Made by a program: the position numbers and the translations under genes
Origin: Gammaproteobacteria bacterium
GTDB lineage: Bacteria > Pseudomonadota > Gammaproteobacteria > Chromatiales > Chromatiaceae
NCBI GenBank assembly: GCA_011389885.1
Contig: JAABTK010000003.1
Location: 19,748 to 83,747 of the forward strand
Direction of reading: 5' to 3'
DNA length: 64,000 bases
Shown here: positions 8,851 to 18,715 of the stretch, in pieces
How the letters are laid out: the number at the start of each line of letters is the position of its first letter
Numbering within the stretch: the first letter of the stretch is position 1
Notes under the pieces: generated by a model
Databases searched by the model: none
What the model was told of the DNA's origin: nothing
Seen by the model: the letters and a program-made list of their open reading frames with translations, nothing else

Positions 8851-10287
8851 TTAAAGCTCAATACAGTCCGGCCAATCCGCAAGCTCCGACAACACCGCGC
8901 GCTGCTCGGGGCTGAGCGCCGGATCGATCATGCGTTCGGCTAGAACCTTGCGAAAGGCGTCCAGGGTGATGCCGGCGCCGCCTTGGGGGTCGCTCAGGCG
9001 CCAGCGGCGGAAGGCGTCCCAGCGCTCGGCCTCGCCCTTGGAGAGGGTGGCGGGCCAGTTGCGGGCGCGGTAGCGGAACAGCATTTCGGGCAGCCGCGGG
9101 TCGTCGAACGCTTGGGGGATGGCGGCCAGGCCTTGCGGGGGCGTGGCGCGAATGCGTTGCATGCGCTCGCGGTCGGCGTCGCTGAAGAAGCCGCCGCCGT
9201 AGAGGTTGCGATCGGGGTCGGTGATGGGCTCGAAGCGCCCCATTTCATGCACCGCGGCGAGCTTTTGCTGTAACTGGGGGCCGGCCTGCTGCAAGCGGCG
9301 CCAGTGGCGCTGGCCCTGTTCGGGATCGATCTGCCAGCGTTCTGCGGCCTCTGGGGTGAGGGTGTTCAAGGGGGCCAGCACCGGGCACTTGTTAAGATGC
9401 ACGGTCTTCAGCGGTATGCGCTCTTCTCCGGCGGGCAGCTCGGCGGCCGGGGTGAATAGCCGGCGATGAACCGCCTCGGCGGGCAGGTCGAGCAAGGGTC
9501 CGGGGTCGTGGCGTAGGTCGTATACCAAGACCCCGTTTTTGTTCTGCGGATGGGCCGCCACGGGAACCACCGGGGCGATGCAGCCGAGGCGCGCCGGGTA
9601 CATGGCCGAGACATGCAGCAGCGGGCGCGGCTGGCGCAGGTTCAGTAGTTCCGCCGCGCGTTGCTTGGTGCGGTGTTGGAGCAGGTAGTCGAATAGCTTG
9701 GGTTGCTGCCGACGAACCAGCCGGGCCAGCTCAATGGTGGCGTACACATCGGCCATGGCGTCGTGGGCCCCGGCGTGCTCAATGCCGTTGGCGGCGGTCA
9801 GGTGCTCCAGTTTGAAGCTCGGCACGCCCGGCTCGTGCTCCGGCCATTCGATGCCCTCGGGGCGCAGGGCATGAGTGAGCCGCACCACGTCGATTAGATC
9901 CCAACGCGAGTTGCCGTCGCGCCACTCCCGGGCATAGGGGTCGAAGAGGTTGCGGTACAGCCCGTAGCGGGTGAACTCGTCGTCAAAGCGCAGGGAGTTA
10001 TAGCCCAGGGTGCAGGTGCCGGGGCGGATCATCTCGGCGTGAATGTTGGCGAAGAATTCCGCCTCGCAAACCCCTTCGGCGCGGGCCTTTTGCGGCGTAA
10101 TGCCGGTAATCAGGCAGGCCTCGGGGTGCGGCAGCAGGTCGTCCGCGGGCCGGCAATACAGGGTCAGGGGTTTGCCGATGGGGTTGAGGTCCGCATCCGT
10201 GCGCAAACCGGCGAACTGGGCGGCGCGGTCGCAGGCGGGCTCCGCGCCCCAGGTTTCGTAGTCGTACCAGAGAAAAGTGTTCGCCAT
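8851..10287 (-). CDS. sbcB: Exodeoxyribonuclease I
   Basis: A 3'-to-5' single-strand DNA exonuclease used in mismatch repair and recombination, 478 aa against about 475 for E. coli SbcB. The DEDDh exonuclease motifs are clear: ExoI FLWYDYETWG at residues 5-14, ExoII YNSLRFDDEF and ExoIII HDAMADVYAT. The C-terminal half holds the SH3-like and helical parts of the ExoI family. Start ATG 10287 gives the exact family N terminus. It stands as its own unit between the hipBA pair and the LuxR regulator, both also on the minus strand. Confidence 0.95.
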   Translation of the reverse strand: MANTFLWYDYETWGAEPACDRAAQFAGLRTDADLNPIGKPLTLYCRPADDLLPHPEACLITGITPQKARAEGVCEAEFFANIHAEMIRPGTCTLGYNSLRFDDEFTRYGLYRNLFDPYAREWRDGNSRWDLIDVVRLTHALRPEGIEWPEHEPGVPSFKLEHLTAANGIEHAGAHDAMADVYATIELARLVRRQQPKLFDYLLQHRTKQRAAELLNLRQPRPLLHVSAMYPARLGCIAPVVPVAAHPQNKNGVLVYDLRHDPGPLLDLPAEAVHRRLFTPAAELPAGEERIPLKTVHLNKCPVLAPLNTLTPEAAERWQIDPEQGQRHWRRLQQAGPQLQQKLAAVHEMGRFEPITDPDRNLYGGGFFSDADRERMQRIRATPPQGLAAIPQAFDDPRLPEMLFRYRARNWPATLSKGEAERWDAFRRWRLSDPQGGAGITLDAFRKVLAERMIDPALSPEQRAVLSELADWPDCIEL

Positions 10288-10328
10288 AGATCACTCGCAA
10301 GGGTAGCTGGGGGAGTGCGTATTGTCCA

Positions 10329-11012
10329 TCATCCGGCCGCGGGACGCGAAGCCTTGGCGAACCCTCGCCCGGCCAGCGCCGGCGGCAGGCCGAAATAGCC
10401 CTGAATCGACAGCAGCTCCAGCTCGGCGCACAGCCGGATGGCCTCGGCGATGCGCTCCAGCCCGAGCTTGCGCAGCAGGCGCAGGCGGTGGTTTTCCACC
10501 GTGCGCGCGCTCAACCCCAGGTGGGCCGCCGCCTCGGCCGCGCTGGCGCCGCGGCACACCAGGCTCAGCACCTGTTGTTCGCGCGGGGCCAGGTCGGCGA
10601 TGCGCTGGCGCGCGCGCCAGGCGCGGTCCAGCCTCGGCCCCAGTTGCTGGTCCAGCACCAGGGCCTTTTGCACCCCTTCCAGCAGTTCCATTTGATTCAG
10701 CGGCTTGCGCAAGAAGCCTTGGGCGCCCTGCTGCAGGAGCTTAATGATCGAATCCAGCTCCACCCGATTGGCCATGAACAGGATGGGGTGAAACAGGCCG
10801 TCTTCACGCAGCCGATGCATGAATTGCAGCGGGCTCATTTCCGGCAGCAGCATGTCCGCCAGCACGCAGGAGGGGCAGGCCAGGGCCGGGGCGTGGAGCA
10901 ATTCCCCGGGGCTGGCGTAGGCATGACAGTGAATGCCTACGGAGTCCATGATCCGCGCAATGATCGAAATGGCCACTTGGTCCTGATGGACGACATGCAC
11001 CGAAGAAAGCAT
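10329..11012 (-). CDS. FixJ/NarL-type response regulator
   Basis: A 227-aa two-domain regulator. Residues 1-120 are a receiver: the likely phospho-acceptor is D53 (LADMLLPEM) and the conserved lysine sits in FLRKPL; of the usual acidic pair only D11 remains. Residues 140-205 are a LuxR-type HTH (LAPREQQVLSLVCRGASAAE, then ARTVENHRLRLLRKLGL). No histidine kinase is adjacent. It is transcribed divergently from the CheB-CheR-PAS gene across a 123-bp gap, which suggests it may regulate that gene or be functionally tied to it. Confidence 0.85.
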   Translation of the reverse strand: MLSSVHVVHQDQVAISIIARIMDSVGIHCHAYASPGELLHAPALACPSCVLADMLLPEMSPLQFMHRLREDGLFHPILFMANRVELDSIIKLLQQGAQGFLRKPLNQMELLEGVQKALVLDQQLGPRLDRAWRARQRIADLAPREQQVLSLVCRGASAAEAAAHLGLSARTVENHRLRLLRKLGLERIAEAIRLCAELELLSIQGYFGLPPALAGRGFAKASRPAAG

Positions 11013-11135
11013 GTAGGCTTACCTGCGAATTTAAGTAATCATACTCAAATGATACAGGAATTTCCGATAAATTGCTTGCGAATTCGTCCGTTTCTACCTC
11101 AAACTTTAGCCTATCCTCACATTTTGGCGCATCGA

Positions 11136-14100
11136 ATGACCGCTTCCAGCATCACTCCCCCTAAATACGTCGTGGGCATCGGCGCATCCGCCGGCGGCCT
11201 GGAGGCCATTGAGGCCTTTTTTAAGAACCTGCAAGCGAAGAGCGGTTTGGCCTTCGTGGTGGTGCAGCACCTCTCGCCCGACTACAAGAGTCTGATGGTG
11301 GAGTTGCTGTCGAAATACACCGCCATGCCGGTGGCGCGGGCCATTGAGGGCATGGTGGTGGAGGCGAATCATGTGTATCTGATTCCGCCGAAAAAGAACC
11401 TCACCATCTTCCACGGCAAGCTGCTGCTGTCGGAGCAGGACCATTCGCGGGGGGTCAACCTGCCCATCGACGTGTTCCTGCGCTCGCTGGCCGAGGACCT
11501 GGAGGACAAGAGCATTGCGGTGATCCTCTCGGGCACCGGCTCGGACGGCACCCGCGGCATTCGCTCGATCAAGGAGGCGGGCGGCATGATTATGGTGCAG
11601 TCGGACGAGTCGGCCAAGTTCGACGGCATGCCCAAGAGCGCCATGGCCACCGGCCTGCCCGACTTCGTGCTGCCGGTGGAAGAGCTGCCGGCCCAGATGC
11701 TGGCGTTCGTGGAGCATCCGAAATCGAGCAAGACGGCGATCTTCGACAGCCTGCTGACCGACGAGGAGGGGCTGACCCGCATCTTCTCCATGCTGCGCGA
11801 AAAGTCCCGCGTGGACTTCACCTATTATAAGCCCTCCACCGTGGTGCGCCGCATCGAGCGGCGCATGACGGTGAACCAGATCGCCGATCTGCGCGACTAT
11901 GTGCGCTACCTGGAGCTGTACCCGTCGGAGGTGATGACCCTGTATCGGGAGTTGCTGATCGGCGTCACCAGCTTCTTCCGCGACAAGGACGCCTTCGACC
12001 TGCTGCGCGACAAGCTGCTGCCGGAGCTGTTCGAGCGGGCGGGGAAGCGTGAGATCCGCATTTGGTCCGCCGGCTGCTCCTCGGGCGAGGAGGCGTATTC
12101 GCTGGCGATCCTGTTTCGCGAGGCCATGGAGCAGGCGGGCAAGCTGATGGAGGTGAAGATCTTCGCCACCGACGTGGACCGCAATGCGGTGCAACACGCC
12201 GGCAACGGCATCTACCCCGAATCCATCGCCGCGGACCTCAGCCCGCAACTGCTGACCAAGTACTTTCATCGCAACGAGGATAATTTCCAAATCACCCGCG
12301 GCGTGCGCGAGATGGTGGTGTTCGCCCAGCACAACCTGCTTAAGGACCCGCCGTTCACCAACATCGACCTGGTGGTGTGCCGCAATCTGCTGATCTATCT
12401 GCAACCGGTGCTGCAAAAAAAGGCCTTGGATCTGTTCAGCTTCTCGCTCAAGGAGCATGGCGTGCTATTCCTCGGCAGCAGCGAGACCACCGGCGACAGC
12501 GGCGATCTGTTCGAGCCGGTGCATCATCGCTGGAAAATCTATCGAGCCAAGGGCCGGCGGCGGCTCTCCGATTCAACCGACCTGAGCGGCTTCAATGCCC
12601 GCGCCCACCTCGGCCCGCCGCGCTTCAACCAACGCCATTCGGGGGTGCGCAGCGTGCAGGACGACCCGCACCTGTTGGAGCGCCTGGTGGTCGGCCTCGC
12701 CGGCGACTATGTGCCCCTCACGCTGGTAGTGGACGAGCACATGGACCTGCTGCATGTAGTGGGCGACAGCCAGGGTTTTCTGCTGCCGCCCATGGGGCGG
12801 GTGCAGACCGACGTCACCAAAATGGCGGTGAAGGAACTCGCCATCCCGCTCGCCACCGCGCTACAAAAGGTCTTTAAGACCCACGACGATATCGCCTATA
12901 CCAATATCCACCTCAAGCGCAACGGCGAGACCCTGGTGGTGCAGATGCGGCTGCGCCTGTTGCCCGGGCGCAAGAATCAGGACCCGCTGGCGGCGGTGTT
13001 AATCGAGGAAACCCGCCGCCGGGCCGACAATGAAGACCCGTCCGAGACCTACGACCTGGACCGCGAGGCCGCCGAGCGCATCGCCGACCTGGAGCAGGAG
13101 CTGCAATTCACGCGCGAAAACCTCCAGGCCACGGTGGAAGAGCTGGAGACCTCCAACGAGGAGCTGCAAGCCACCAACGAGGAGCTGTTGGCGAGCAACG
13201 AGGAACTGCAAAGCACCAACGAAGAGCTGCAATCGGTGAACGAGGAGCTGTACACGGTGAATGCCGAGTACCAGAGCAAGATCCTGGAACTCACCGAGCT
13301 GAACAACGACCTCGATAACCTGCTGGTCAGCTCCGACATCCTCACCCTATTCCTCGACGAGGGCCTGGTGCTGCGCCGCTTCACCCCGGGGGTGACCGAG
13401 GTGTTCCGGCTGATCGAGACCGACGTGGGGCGCCCGCTGAGCCATATCTCCCACAACCTGCGCGATATCGACCCGGTGCAAATCGCCGAGGACGTGCAGG
13501 CGCATGGGCGCTCCATCGAGCGCGAGGCGCAGGTGATTCAGGGCCGGGTGTTTTTGATGCGGGCCAGCCCCTATCACATCGCCTCGGACCTGGTCTCCGG
13601 CGTGGTGCTCAACTTTGTCGATATCACCAACATCCGCCGCGCCGAGGCCGCCCTGCACGAGAGCGAGGAACGCAACGTACTGGCCCGCAAGGCCTCCAAT
13701 ATCGGCACCTGGGACTGGGACATCAACAGCGGCGGGCTGCACTGGTCGGCGGAGATCGAACCCATGTTCGGCTTCCGCCCCGGGGAATTCGGCGGCACCT
13801 ACGACGATTTCATCGAATGCGTCCACCCGGACGACCGCGAACGCCTGATGATGGCGGTGGATAATTGCGTCGAAAACGGCGTCAGTTACGAAACCGAGCA
13901 CCGCATCCTGCTGCCCGACGGCGGCCAGCGCTGGATCCTTGAGCTGGGCGACGTGGTCCCCGATCACACCGGCCGCCCGCTGCGCATGGTGGGGGTGGCC
14001 CGCGACATCACCCGGCATAAAGAAGACGCGGCCAAGCTGGAACGGGCCTACGAGGAGCTGGCCCGCCGCGAGTCGATGCTGCACGGCATCTTGGTGGCCG

Positions 14101-14438
14101 CCCCCATCGGCATCGGCTTGGTGGTGGACCGGGTGTTACGCTGGAGCAACGAGACCTTGCACCAAATGACCGGCTACGAGGCCAAAGAGCTGCGCGGCGT
14201 CAGCACCCGCCTGCTGTATGCCGATGACGAGGAATTCGAGCGCGTGGGGCGGGTCAAGTACCGCCAGATCGATGACAGCGGCGTCGGCGTGGTGACCACC
14301 CGCTGGCTGCGCAAGGACGGCGTGGCCATGGACATCCTGCTCAGCTCCAGTCCGGTGGAGGAGGGCGATCTGTCCCGCGGGGTGATCTTTACCGCAGTGG
14401 ACAAGTCCTTATTCAATATGGTGCGGGGTGATGGCTGA
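11136..14438 (+). CDS. CheB-CheR-PAS fusion signalling protein
   Basis: A 1100-aa cytoplasmic protein. Residues 1-190 form a CheB-type methylesterase domain with the triad S18 (GIGASAGG), H45 (VVVQHL) and D137 (GTGSDGT), but no receiver domain. Residues about 210-480 are a CheR methyltransferase with the SAM site [11 protein letters not shown] coiled coil of repeated TNEELQ/SNEELQ units follows, then three PAS-like domains. ATG 11136 fits the CheB start; the frame is open further upstream only because it is a shadow of the regulator. Fusions of this type are known and are usually not part of the flagellar chemotaxis pathway. The gene overlaps the next by 8 bp, so the two are co-expressed. Confidence 0.9.
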   Translation: MTASSITPPKYVVGIGASAGGLEAIEAFFKNLQAKSGLAFVVVQHLSPDYKSLMVELLSKYTAMPVARAIEGMVVEANHVYLIPPKKNLTIFHGKLLLSEQDHSRGVNLPIDVFLRSLAEDLEDKSIAVILSGTGSDGTRGIRSIKEAGGMIMVQSDESAKFDGMPKSAMATGLPDFVLPVEELPAQMLAFVEHPKSSKTAIFDSLLTDEEGLTRIFSMLREKSRVDFTYYKPSTVVRRIERRMTVNQIADLRDYVRYLELYPSEVMTLYRELLIGVTSFFRDKDAFDLLRDKLLPELFERAGKREIRIWSAGCSSGEEAYSLAILFREAMEQAGKLMEVKIFATDVDRNAVQHAGNGIYPESIAADLSPQLLTKYFHRNEDNFQITRGVREMVVFAQHNLLKDPPFTNIDLVVCRNLLIYLQPVLQKKALDLFSFSLKEHGVLFLGSSETTGDSGDLFEPVHHRWKIYRAKGRRRLSDSTDLSGFNARAHLGPPRFNQRHSGVRSVQDDPHLLERLVVGLAGDYVPLTLVVDEHMDLLHVVGDSQGFLLPPMGRVQTDVTKMAVKELAIPLATALQKVFKTHDDIAYTNIHLKRNGETLVVQMRLRLLPGRKNQDPLAAVLIEETRRRADNEDPSETYDLDREAAERIADLEQELQFTRENLQATVEELETSNEELQATNEELLASNEELQSTNEELQSVNEELYTVNAEYQSKILELTELNNDLDNLLVSSDILTLFLDEGLVLRRFTPGVTEVFRLIETDVGRPLSHISHNLRDIDPVQIAEDVQAHGRSIEREAQVIQGRVFLMRASPYHIASDLVSGVVLNFVDITNIRRAEAALHESEERNVLARKASNIGTWDWDINSGGLHWSAEIEPMFGFRPGEFGGTYDDFIECVHPDDRERLMMAVDNCVENGVSYETEHRILLPDGGQRWILELGDVVPDHTGRPLRMVGVARDITRHKEDAAKLERAYEELARRESMLHGILVAAPIGIGLVVDRVLRWSNETLHQMTGYEAKELRGVSTRLLYADDEEFERVGRVKYRQIDDSGVGVVTTRWLRKDGVAMDILLSSSPVEEGDLSRGVIFTAVDKSLFNMVRGDG

Positions 14439-16686
14439 GCCCGACGACCGACTCGAACGCCACGCCCTGTTTCGCGACCTGGAGGCCTGCCGAGGTCGAG
14501 TCGAAGAGCTGGAGACGGAGCTTGAGCAACGCGAGGATCTGCTCGAAGACCTGTCGTTGCATCAAGAGGAGCTGCGCACCCAGAACGACGAGCTGCGCCG
14601 CGCCCACGGCGAACTCGACGCCCTGCAACAGCGCTACAAGGACCTCTTCGACCTCGCCCCGGTGGCGCATTTCGTGCTTGACGCCACCGGCGCCGTGACC
14701 GAGGTCAACCTGCGGGCGCTCAAGCTGCTGGGGCTCGACCGCTCCAAGATCCTGCGCCATCCGTTTCGCCTGTTCGTGCGCGAAAACGCCTCCCGCCACC
14801 TGTTCGAGGCCTTCATGCAGCGGCTGCGGCGCGGCGAAGCGGGCGCCGACCCGGAAATCGAACTGCAATCCCGCGACGGCCGGGTGACCCCGGTCCAGCT
14901 CACTGCCCAGCCCTGCCATGACGATGCCAACACCTGCATCCGCCTCAGCGCGGTGGACATCGCCGACCGCCGCCGCGCCGACGAGCACCACCGCCTGGCG
15001 GCCACCGTGTTCGAAGAGAGCAACGAAGGCATCGTCATCACCGACCGCACCGGCGCCATCCTGCGCGTCAACCAGGCCTTCACCATCGTCACCGGTTACC
15101 AGGAGGACGAGGTCCGCGGTCGCACCCCGGCGATCCTCGCCTCCGGCCGCCATGACCCCACGTTCTACCAAGATATGTGGCAACGGCTGCGAGAACACGG
15201 CGGCTGGCGCGGCGAGATTTGGAACCAGCGCAAGAACGGCGAAATCTACCCCGAATGGCTCGGCATCAGCCCGGTGCGCGACCCCGAAGGCGAAGTGGTC
15301 TACTATGTAGGCATCTTCTCCGACATCACCGAAAAAAAGCGCGCCGAGGTGGACCTGGAGCACTTCGCCCATTTCGACCAACTCACCGGCCTGCCCAATC
15401 GGGTGCTGTTCCAGGATCGTCTCAAGCAGGCCATGGTCCGCGCGGGTCGCAACGAACGCCATGTGGTGTTGCTGTTTCTCGATCTCGACCGCTTCAAGGC
15501 CGTCAACGACACCCTCGGGCACCAAGCCGGCGACCTCCTGCTGCAACGGGCCGCGGGGCGCATCCAACGCAGCCTGCGCTCGGTGGACACCGTATCCCGC
15601 CTCGGCGGCGACGAGTTCACCGTCATCGTGGGCGACATCGAAAGCCGCAGCCAGGGCGCGGAAGTGGCCGCCCACATCGCCGACAAAATCGCCGGCGCCC
15701 TCGGTCGCCCCTTTCGTCTCGGCAACCAAGAGGTGGCCAGCGGCGCCAGCATCGGCATCGCCATCCACCCCGAGGACGGGGCCACCGTGTCCGACCTGAT
15801 CAAACACGCCGACACCGCCATGTACGCCGCCAAGGCCAACGGCGGCAACGGCTGCGCCTTCTTCTCGGCCGAAATGACCGCCAGCGCCGCGCGCCGGCTC
15901 GAGCTCGAAGCCGCGTTGCGCCATGCCGTGCGGCGGCGGGAGTTTCGGGTCGAATTCCAGCCCCAAGTGGACGCCGTGCGCCATCGGATCACCGGCGCCG
16001 AGGTGTTGCTGCGCTGGGAGAGCGCCGCCCTCGGCGGGGTGGCCCCGGATGAGTTCATCCCGGTGTTGGAAGACATGGGCCTAATGACCGAAGTGGGCTG
16101 GTGGGTGCTGCGCCAGGCCTGCGAAGAGGCCCTGCATTGGCACCGCCAGGGCTTCGACGCCTTTCGGGTCGCGTTCAACTTCTCCCCGCGCCAGTTCCGC
16201 GACCCCGAATGCCTCGAACAAATGCGCCACATCCTGGCCGAATCCCAGGCGCTCGGTGAGTGGTTGACCCTGGAGGTCACCGAGCACCACATGATGCAAA
16301 ACCAAGAGCTGAGCCTCGACATCCTGCGCGGCGTGCGCCGCATGGGCATTCGCGTCGCCTTGGACGACTTCGGCACCGGCCACTCCTCCCTCAGCCTGCT
16401 CAAACGCTTCCCCATCGACGAGCTGAAGATCGACCGCGGCTTCGTGCAAGACCTGCCCCGCGACGAAGACGACGCGATCATCGTCAGCACCATCATCCTG
16501 ATGGCGCGCAACCTCGGCATCGATATAGTGGCCGAAGGGGTCGAAGACGAACAGCAGGCCCGCCAACTGATCGAACTCCAATGCCCAGTGATGCAGGGCT
16601 ATCACTGGGGGCGGCCCATGAGTTCCGGCGCCCTGGAGGCCTGGCGGCGGGGGTTTTTGAGCCGCTCCCCGCTGCCCGGCGGTTAA
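14431..16686 (+). CDS. PAS-GGDEF-EAL cyclic-di-GMP enzyme
   Basis: A soluble c-di-GMP turnover protein of about 751 aa. A coiled coil (residues 20-70) leads into two PAS domains (about 70-185 and 190-305). The diguanylate cyclase domain has an intact GGDEF (392-396) with an inhibitory I-site RSVD (383-386). The EAL domain begins with EVLLRW (E524), a variant of EAL seen in active enzymes, and keeps VTEHHMM, DDFGTGHSSL and VAEGVEDE. Both activities are therefore possible. The start overlaps the CheB-CheR-PAS stop (ATG 14431; GTG 14428 is an alternative). The coupling suggests the upstream protein senses a signal and this one converts it into c-di-GMP change. Confidence 0.92.
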   Translation: MAEPDDRLERHALFRDLEACRGRVEELETELEQREDLLEDLSLHQEELRTQNDELRRAHGELDALQQRYKDLFDLAPVAHFVLDATGAVTEVNLRALKLLGLDRSKILRHPFRLFVRENASRHLFEAFMQRLRRGEAGADPEIELQSRDGRVTPVQLTAQPCHDDANTCIRLSAVDIADRRRADEHHRLAATVFEESNEGIVITDRTGAILRVNQAFTIVTGYQEDEVRGRTPAILASGRHDPTFYQDMWQRLREHGGWRGEIWNQRKNGEIYPEWLGISPVRDPEGEVVYYVGIFSDITEKKRAEVDLEHFAHFDQLTGLPNRVLFQDRLKQAMVRAGRNERHVVLLFLDLDRFKAVNDTLGHQAGDLLLQRAAGRIQRSLRSVDTVSRLGGDEFTVIVGDIESRSQGAEVAAHIADKIAGALGRPFRLGNQEVASGASIGIAIHPEDGATVSDLIKHADTAMYAAKANGGNGCAFFSAEMTASAARRLELEAALRHAVRRREFRVEFQPQVDAVRHRITGAEVLLRWESAALGGVAPDEFIPVLEDMGLMTEVGWWVLRQACEEALHWHRQGFDAFRVAFNFSPRQFRDPECLEQMRHILAESQALGEWLTLEVTEHHMMQNQELSLDILRGVRRMGIRVALDDFGTGHSSLSLLKRFPIDELKIDRGFVQDLPRDEDDAIIVSTIILMARNLGIDIVAEGVEDEQQARQLIELQCPVMQGYHWGRPMSSGALEAWRRGFLSRSPLPGG

Positions 16687-16882
16687 TCGGCAGTCGGCCC
16701 TTTGACACGGGTGAGCGGCCTCCCTCGGGGCCTTGGCGGGGCGCGCCCCCAAGCTCGCTTAATGCCCGGATTAGGAATCTGCATGGGGAAGCCGACTGAA
16801 AGGCTTGGCGTGTTCCCCCCGAGTTGGATAGAGTAAGGGGTATTGCCCGAAGAAGAATCCTTGGCAGCAACCGGTTTGAAAT

Positions 16883-17227
16883 ATGCCCGCAATCGCCGAC
16901 ATCACCGATAACGAACAATGGACCGTCCGCACTACGCTGCAAGAGCGCTACGGCCGCGAGGTGGAGTACCAGCTCGCCGACGCCGAGATCCGGCTGCGCC
17001 CCTCGGACCGCGACCTCACCCAGGTGCCGGTGATCTACTGGGAGGTCGATGGCTGTCACTTCGTGGTGTTCAAGAGCGGCGATCGGCGCTATCGTTGTCA
17101 GTTTTACTACCGACTCTACCAGCAGTTGGGCACCGGGGTGGCCGAATACGACGACCTCACCGAATGCGTGGTGTCCCTGCTCCAAGCCCAGGCCGATCAC
17201 GAGGCCCGCGAGCGCGGAGACCTCTGA
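16883..17227 (+). CDS. Conserved hypothetical protein upstream of PPi-PFK
   Basis: A 114-aa soluble protein I do not recognise. It is mixed alpha/beta with an N-terminal charged helix, a central strand-rich part (QVPVIYWEVDGCHFVVFKSG) and an aromatic-basic patch RYRCQFYYRLYQQLG. No membrane segment or signal peptide. Codon use and GC match the neighbours, and the stop lies 53 bp before the phosphofructokinase start, so it is probably a real gene, possibly co-transcribed. The ribosome binding site before ATG 16883 is weak. Confidence 0.65.
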   Translation: MPAIADITDNEQWTVRTTLQERYGREVEYQLADAEIRLRPSDRDLTQVPVIYWEVDGCHFVVFKSGDRRYRCQFYYRLYQQLGTGVAEYDDLTECVVSLLQAQADHEARERGDL

Positions 17228-17280
17228 ACCGCCCCTTTTACGACCGATAAAACACAAGACCAACGACTTAGGGAGTCCGT

Positions 17281-18537
17281 ATGACCAAGAAGAACGCCTT
17301 CTACGCCCAGTCGGGCGGTGTTACCGCTGTAATCAATGCCAGCGCCTGCGGCGTGATCGAAACCGCGCGCAAGCACAGCGACCAGATCGGCAACGTCTAC
17401 GCCGGCCGCAACGGCATCATCGGCGCCCTCACCGAGGAGCTGATCGACACCTCCCAGGAATCCGCCGAAGACATCGCCGCCCTCAAGCACACCCCGTCCG
17501 GCGGTTTCGGCTCCTGCCGCTTCAAGCTCAAGAGCCTGGAGGAGAACAAACGCGAGTACGAACGCCTGATCGAGGTCTTCAAGGCCCACGACATCGGTTA
17601 CTTCTTCTACAACGGCGGCGGCGACTCGGCGGACACCTGCTACAAGGTCTCCCAATTGTCCGAAAAGATGGGCTTCCCGGTGCAGGCCATCCATGTGCCC
17701 AAGACGGTGGACAACGACCTGCCCATCACCGACAACTGCCCCGGCTTCGGCTCAGTGGCCAAGTACATCGCCGTCTCCACCCTGGAGGCCTCCTATGACG
17801 TGCGCTCCATGGCCGCCACCTCGACCAAGATCTTCGTGATCGAGGTGATGGGCCGCCACGCCGGCTGGATCGCCGCCGCCGGCGGTCTGGTGGAGGATGA
17901 CAACATCCCCGTGGTGGTGCTGTTCCCCGAGGTGGAGTTCGACAAAGAAAAATTCCTGGCCAAGGTCGAAGGCAAGGTGAAAGAGCACGGCTACTGCACC
18001 ATCGTAGTCTCCGAGGGCTGCCACTGGCCCGACGGCAAGTTCCTGGCCGAGCAGGGCACCCGCGACGCCTTCGGCCACGCCCAGCTCGGCGGCGCCGCGC
18101 CGGTGGTGGCTAACATGATCAAAGACGCCATGGGCTACAAGTTCCACTGGGCGGTGGCCGACTACCTGCAACGGGCGGCCCGTCACCTGGCCTCCGAGTC
18201 GGACGTGGAACAGGCCTACGCCCTGGGTCAGGCCGCGGTGGAAAAGGCGGTCGAAGGCAAGAACTCCATCATGCCCACGGTGGTGCGCGAGTCCTCCGAC
18301 CCCTACAAGTGGAGCGTCGGCGAGGCCGCGCTGTCCGAGGTGGCCAACGTCGAAAAGATGATGCCGGAGAACTTCATCTCCGAAGACGGCTTCGGCATCA
18401 CCGCCGCCTGCAAGGCATACCTCTACCCGCTGATCAAGGGCGAGGCCTACCCGCCCTACAAGGACAACGGCATGCCGGACTATGTCACGCTCAAACTGGC
18501 CCCGGTGGCCAAGAAGCTCGAAACCTTCGAGCTGTAA
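17281..18537 (+). CDS. pfp: Pyrophosphate-dependent 6-phosphofructokinase
   Basis: Phosphorylates fructose 6-phosphate with PPi instead of ATP, reversibly, in glycolysis and gluconeogenesis; 418 aa. In the family, two residues separate ATP from PPi enzymes. Here the GGDGS loop is GGGDS with D115 at the discriminating position, and the substrate loop is PKTVDNDL with K141 in place of glycine; both are PPi-type. The start ATG 17281 follows TTAGGGAG. A strong terminator follows the stop. The next gene is a membrane pyrophosphatase, so PPi metabolism is clustered here. Some such enzymes also use sedoheptulose phosphates; that cannot be judged from sequence. Confidence 0.93.
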   Translation: MTKKNAFYAQSGGVTAVINASACGVIETARKHSDQIGNVYAGRNGIIGALTEELIDTSQESAEDIAALKHTPSGGFGSCRFKLKSLEENKREYERLIEVFKAHDIGYFFYNGGGDSADTCYKVSQLSEKMGFPVQAIHVPKTVDNDLPITDNCPGFGSVAKYIAVSTLEASYDVRSMAATSTKIFVIEVMGRHAGWIAAAGGLVEDDNIPVVVLFPEVEFDKEKFLAKVEGKVKEHGYCTIVVSEGCHWPDGKFLAEQGTRDAFGHAQLGGAAPVVANMIKDAMGYKFHWAVADYLQRAARHLASESDVEQAYALGQAAVEKAVEGKNSIMPTVVRESSDPYKWSVGEAALSEVANVEKMMPENFISEDGFGITAACKAYLYPLIKGEAYPPYKDNGMPDYVTLKLAPVAKKLETFEL

Positions 18538-18552
18538 GCGTCGCACCGACCA

Positions 18553-18576
18553 GGGGGCCTTATCGCCCCCTTTTTT
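18553..18576 (+). terminator. Rho-independent terminator after PPi-PFK
   Basis: GGGGGC, a six-base loop CTTATC, then GCCCCC followed by six T residues. A short, very stable stem 16 bp after the stop codon; it separates pfp from hppA transcription. Confidence 0.9.
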
Positions 18577-18715
18577 GTGCGCGCATCCGACGTTTCGCGC
18601 AGAGAACCCGGCATCCGGATGCCATCATCGGATGCGCTGAATAACAAACCGACGGCGACCTGTCAGCGCCGCAAAATCGTAACATCACTATTCAAATTCA
18701 AGAGGAGAATCAAAC

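Noticed and set aside
11106..12458. Minus-strand open frame of 450 codons opposite CheB-CheR
   Set aside because: His/Gln/Leu-rich shadow of a recognised gene on the other strand.
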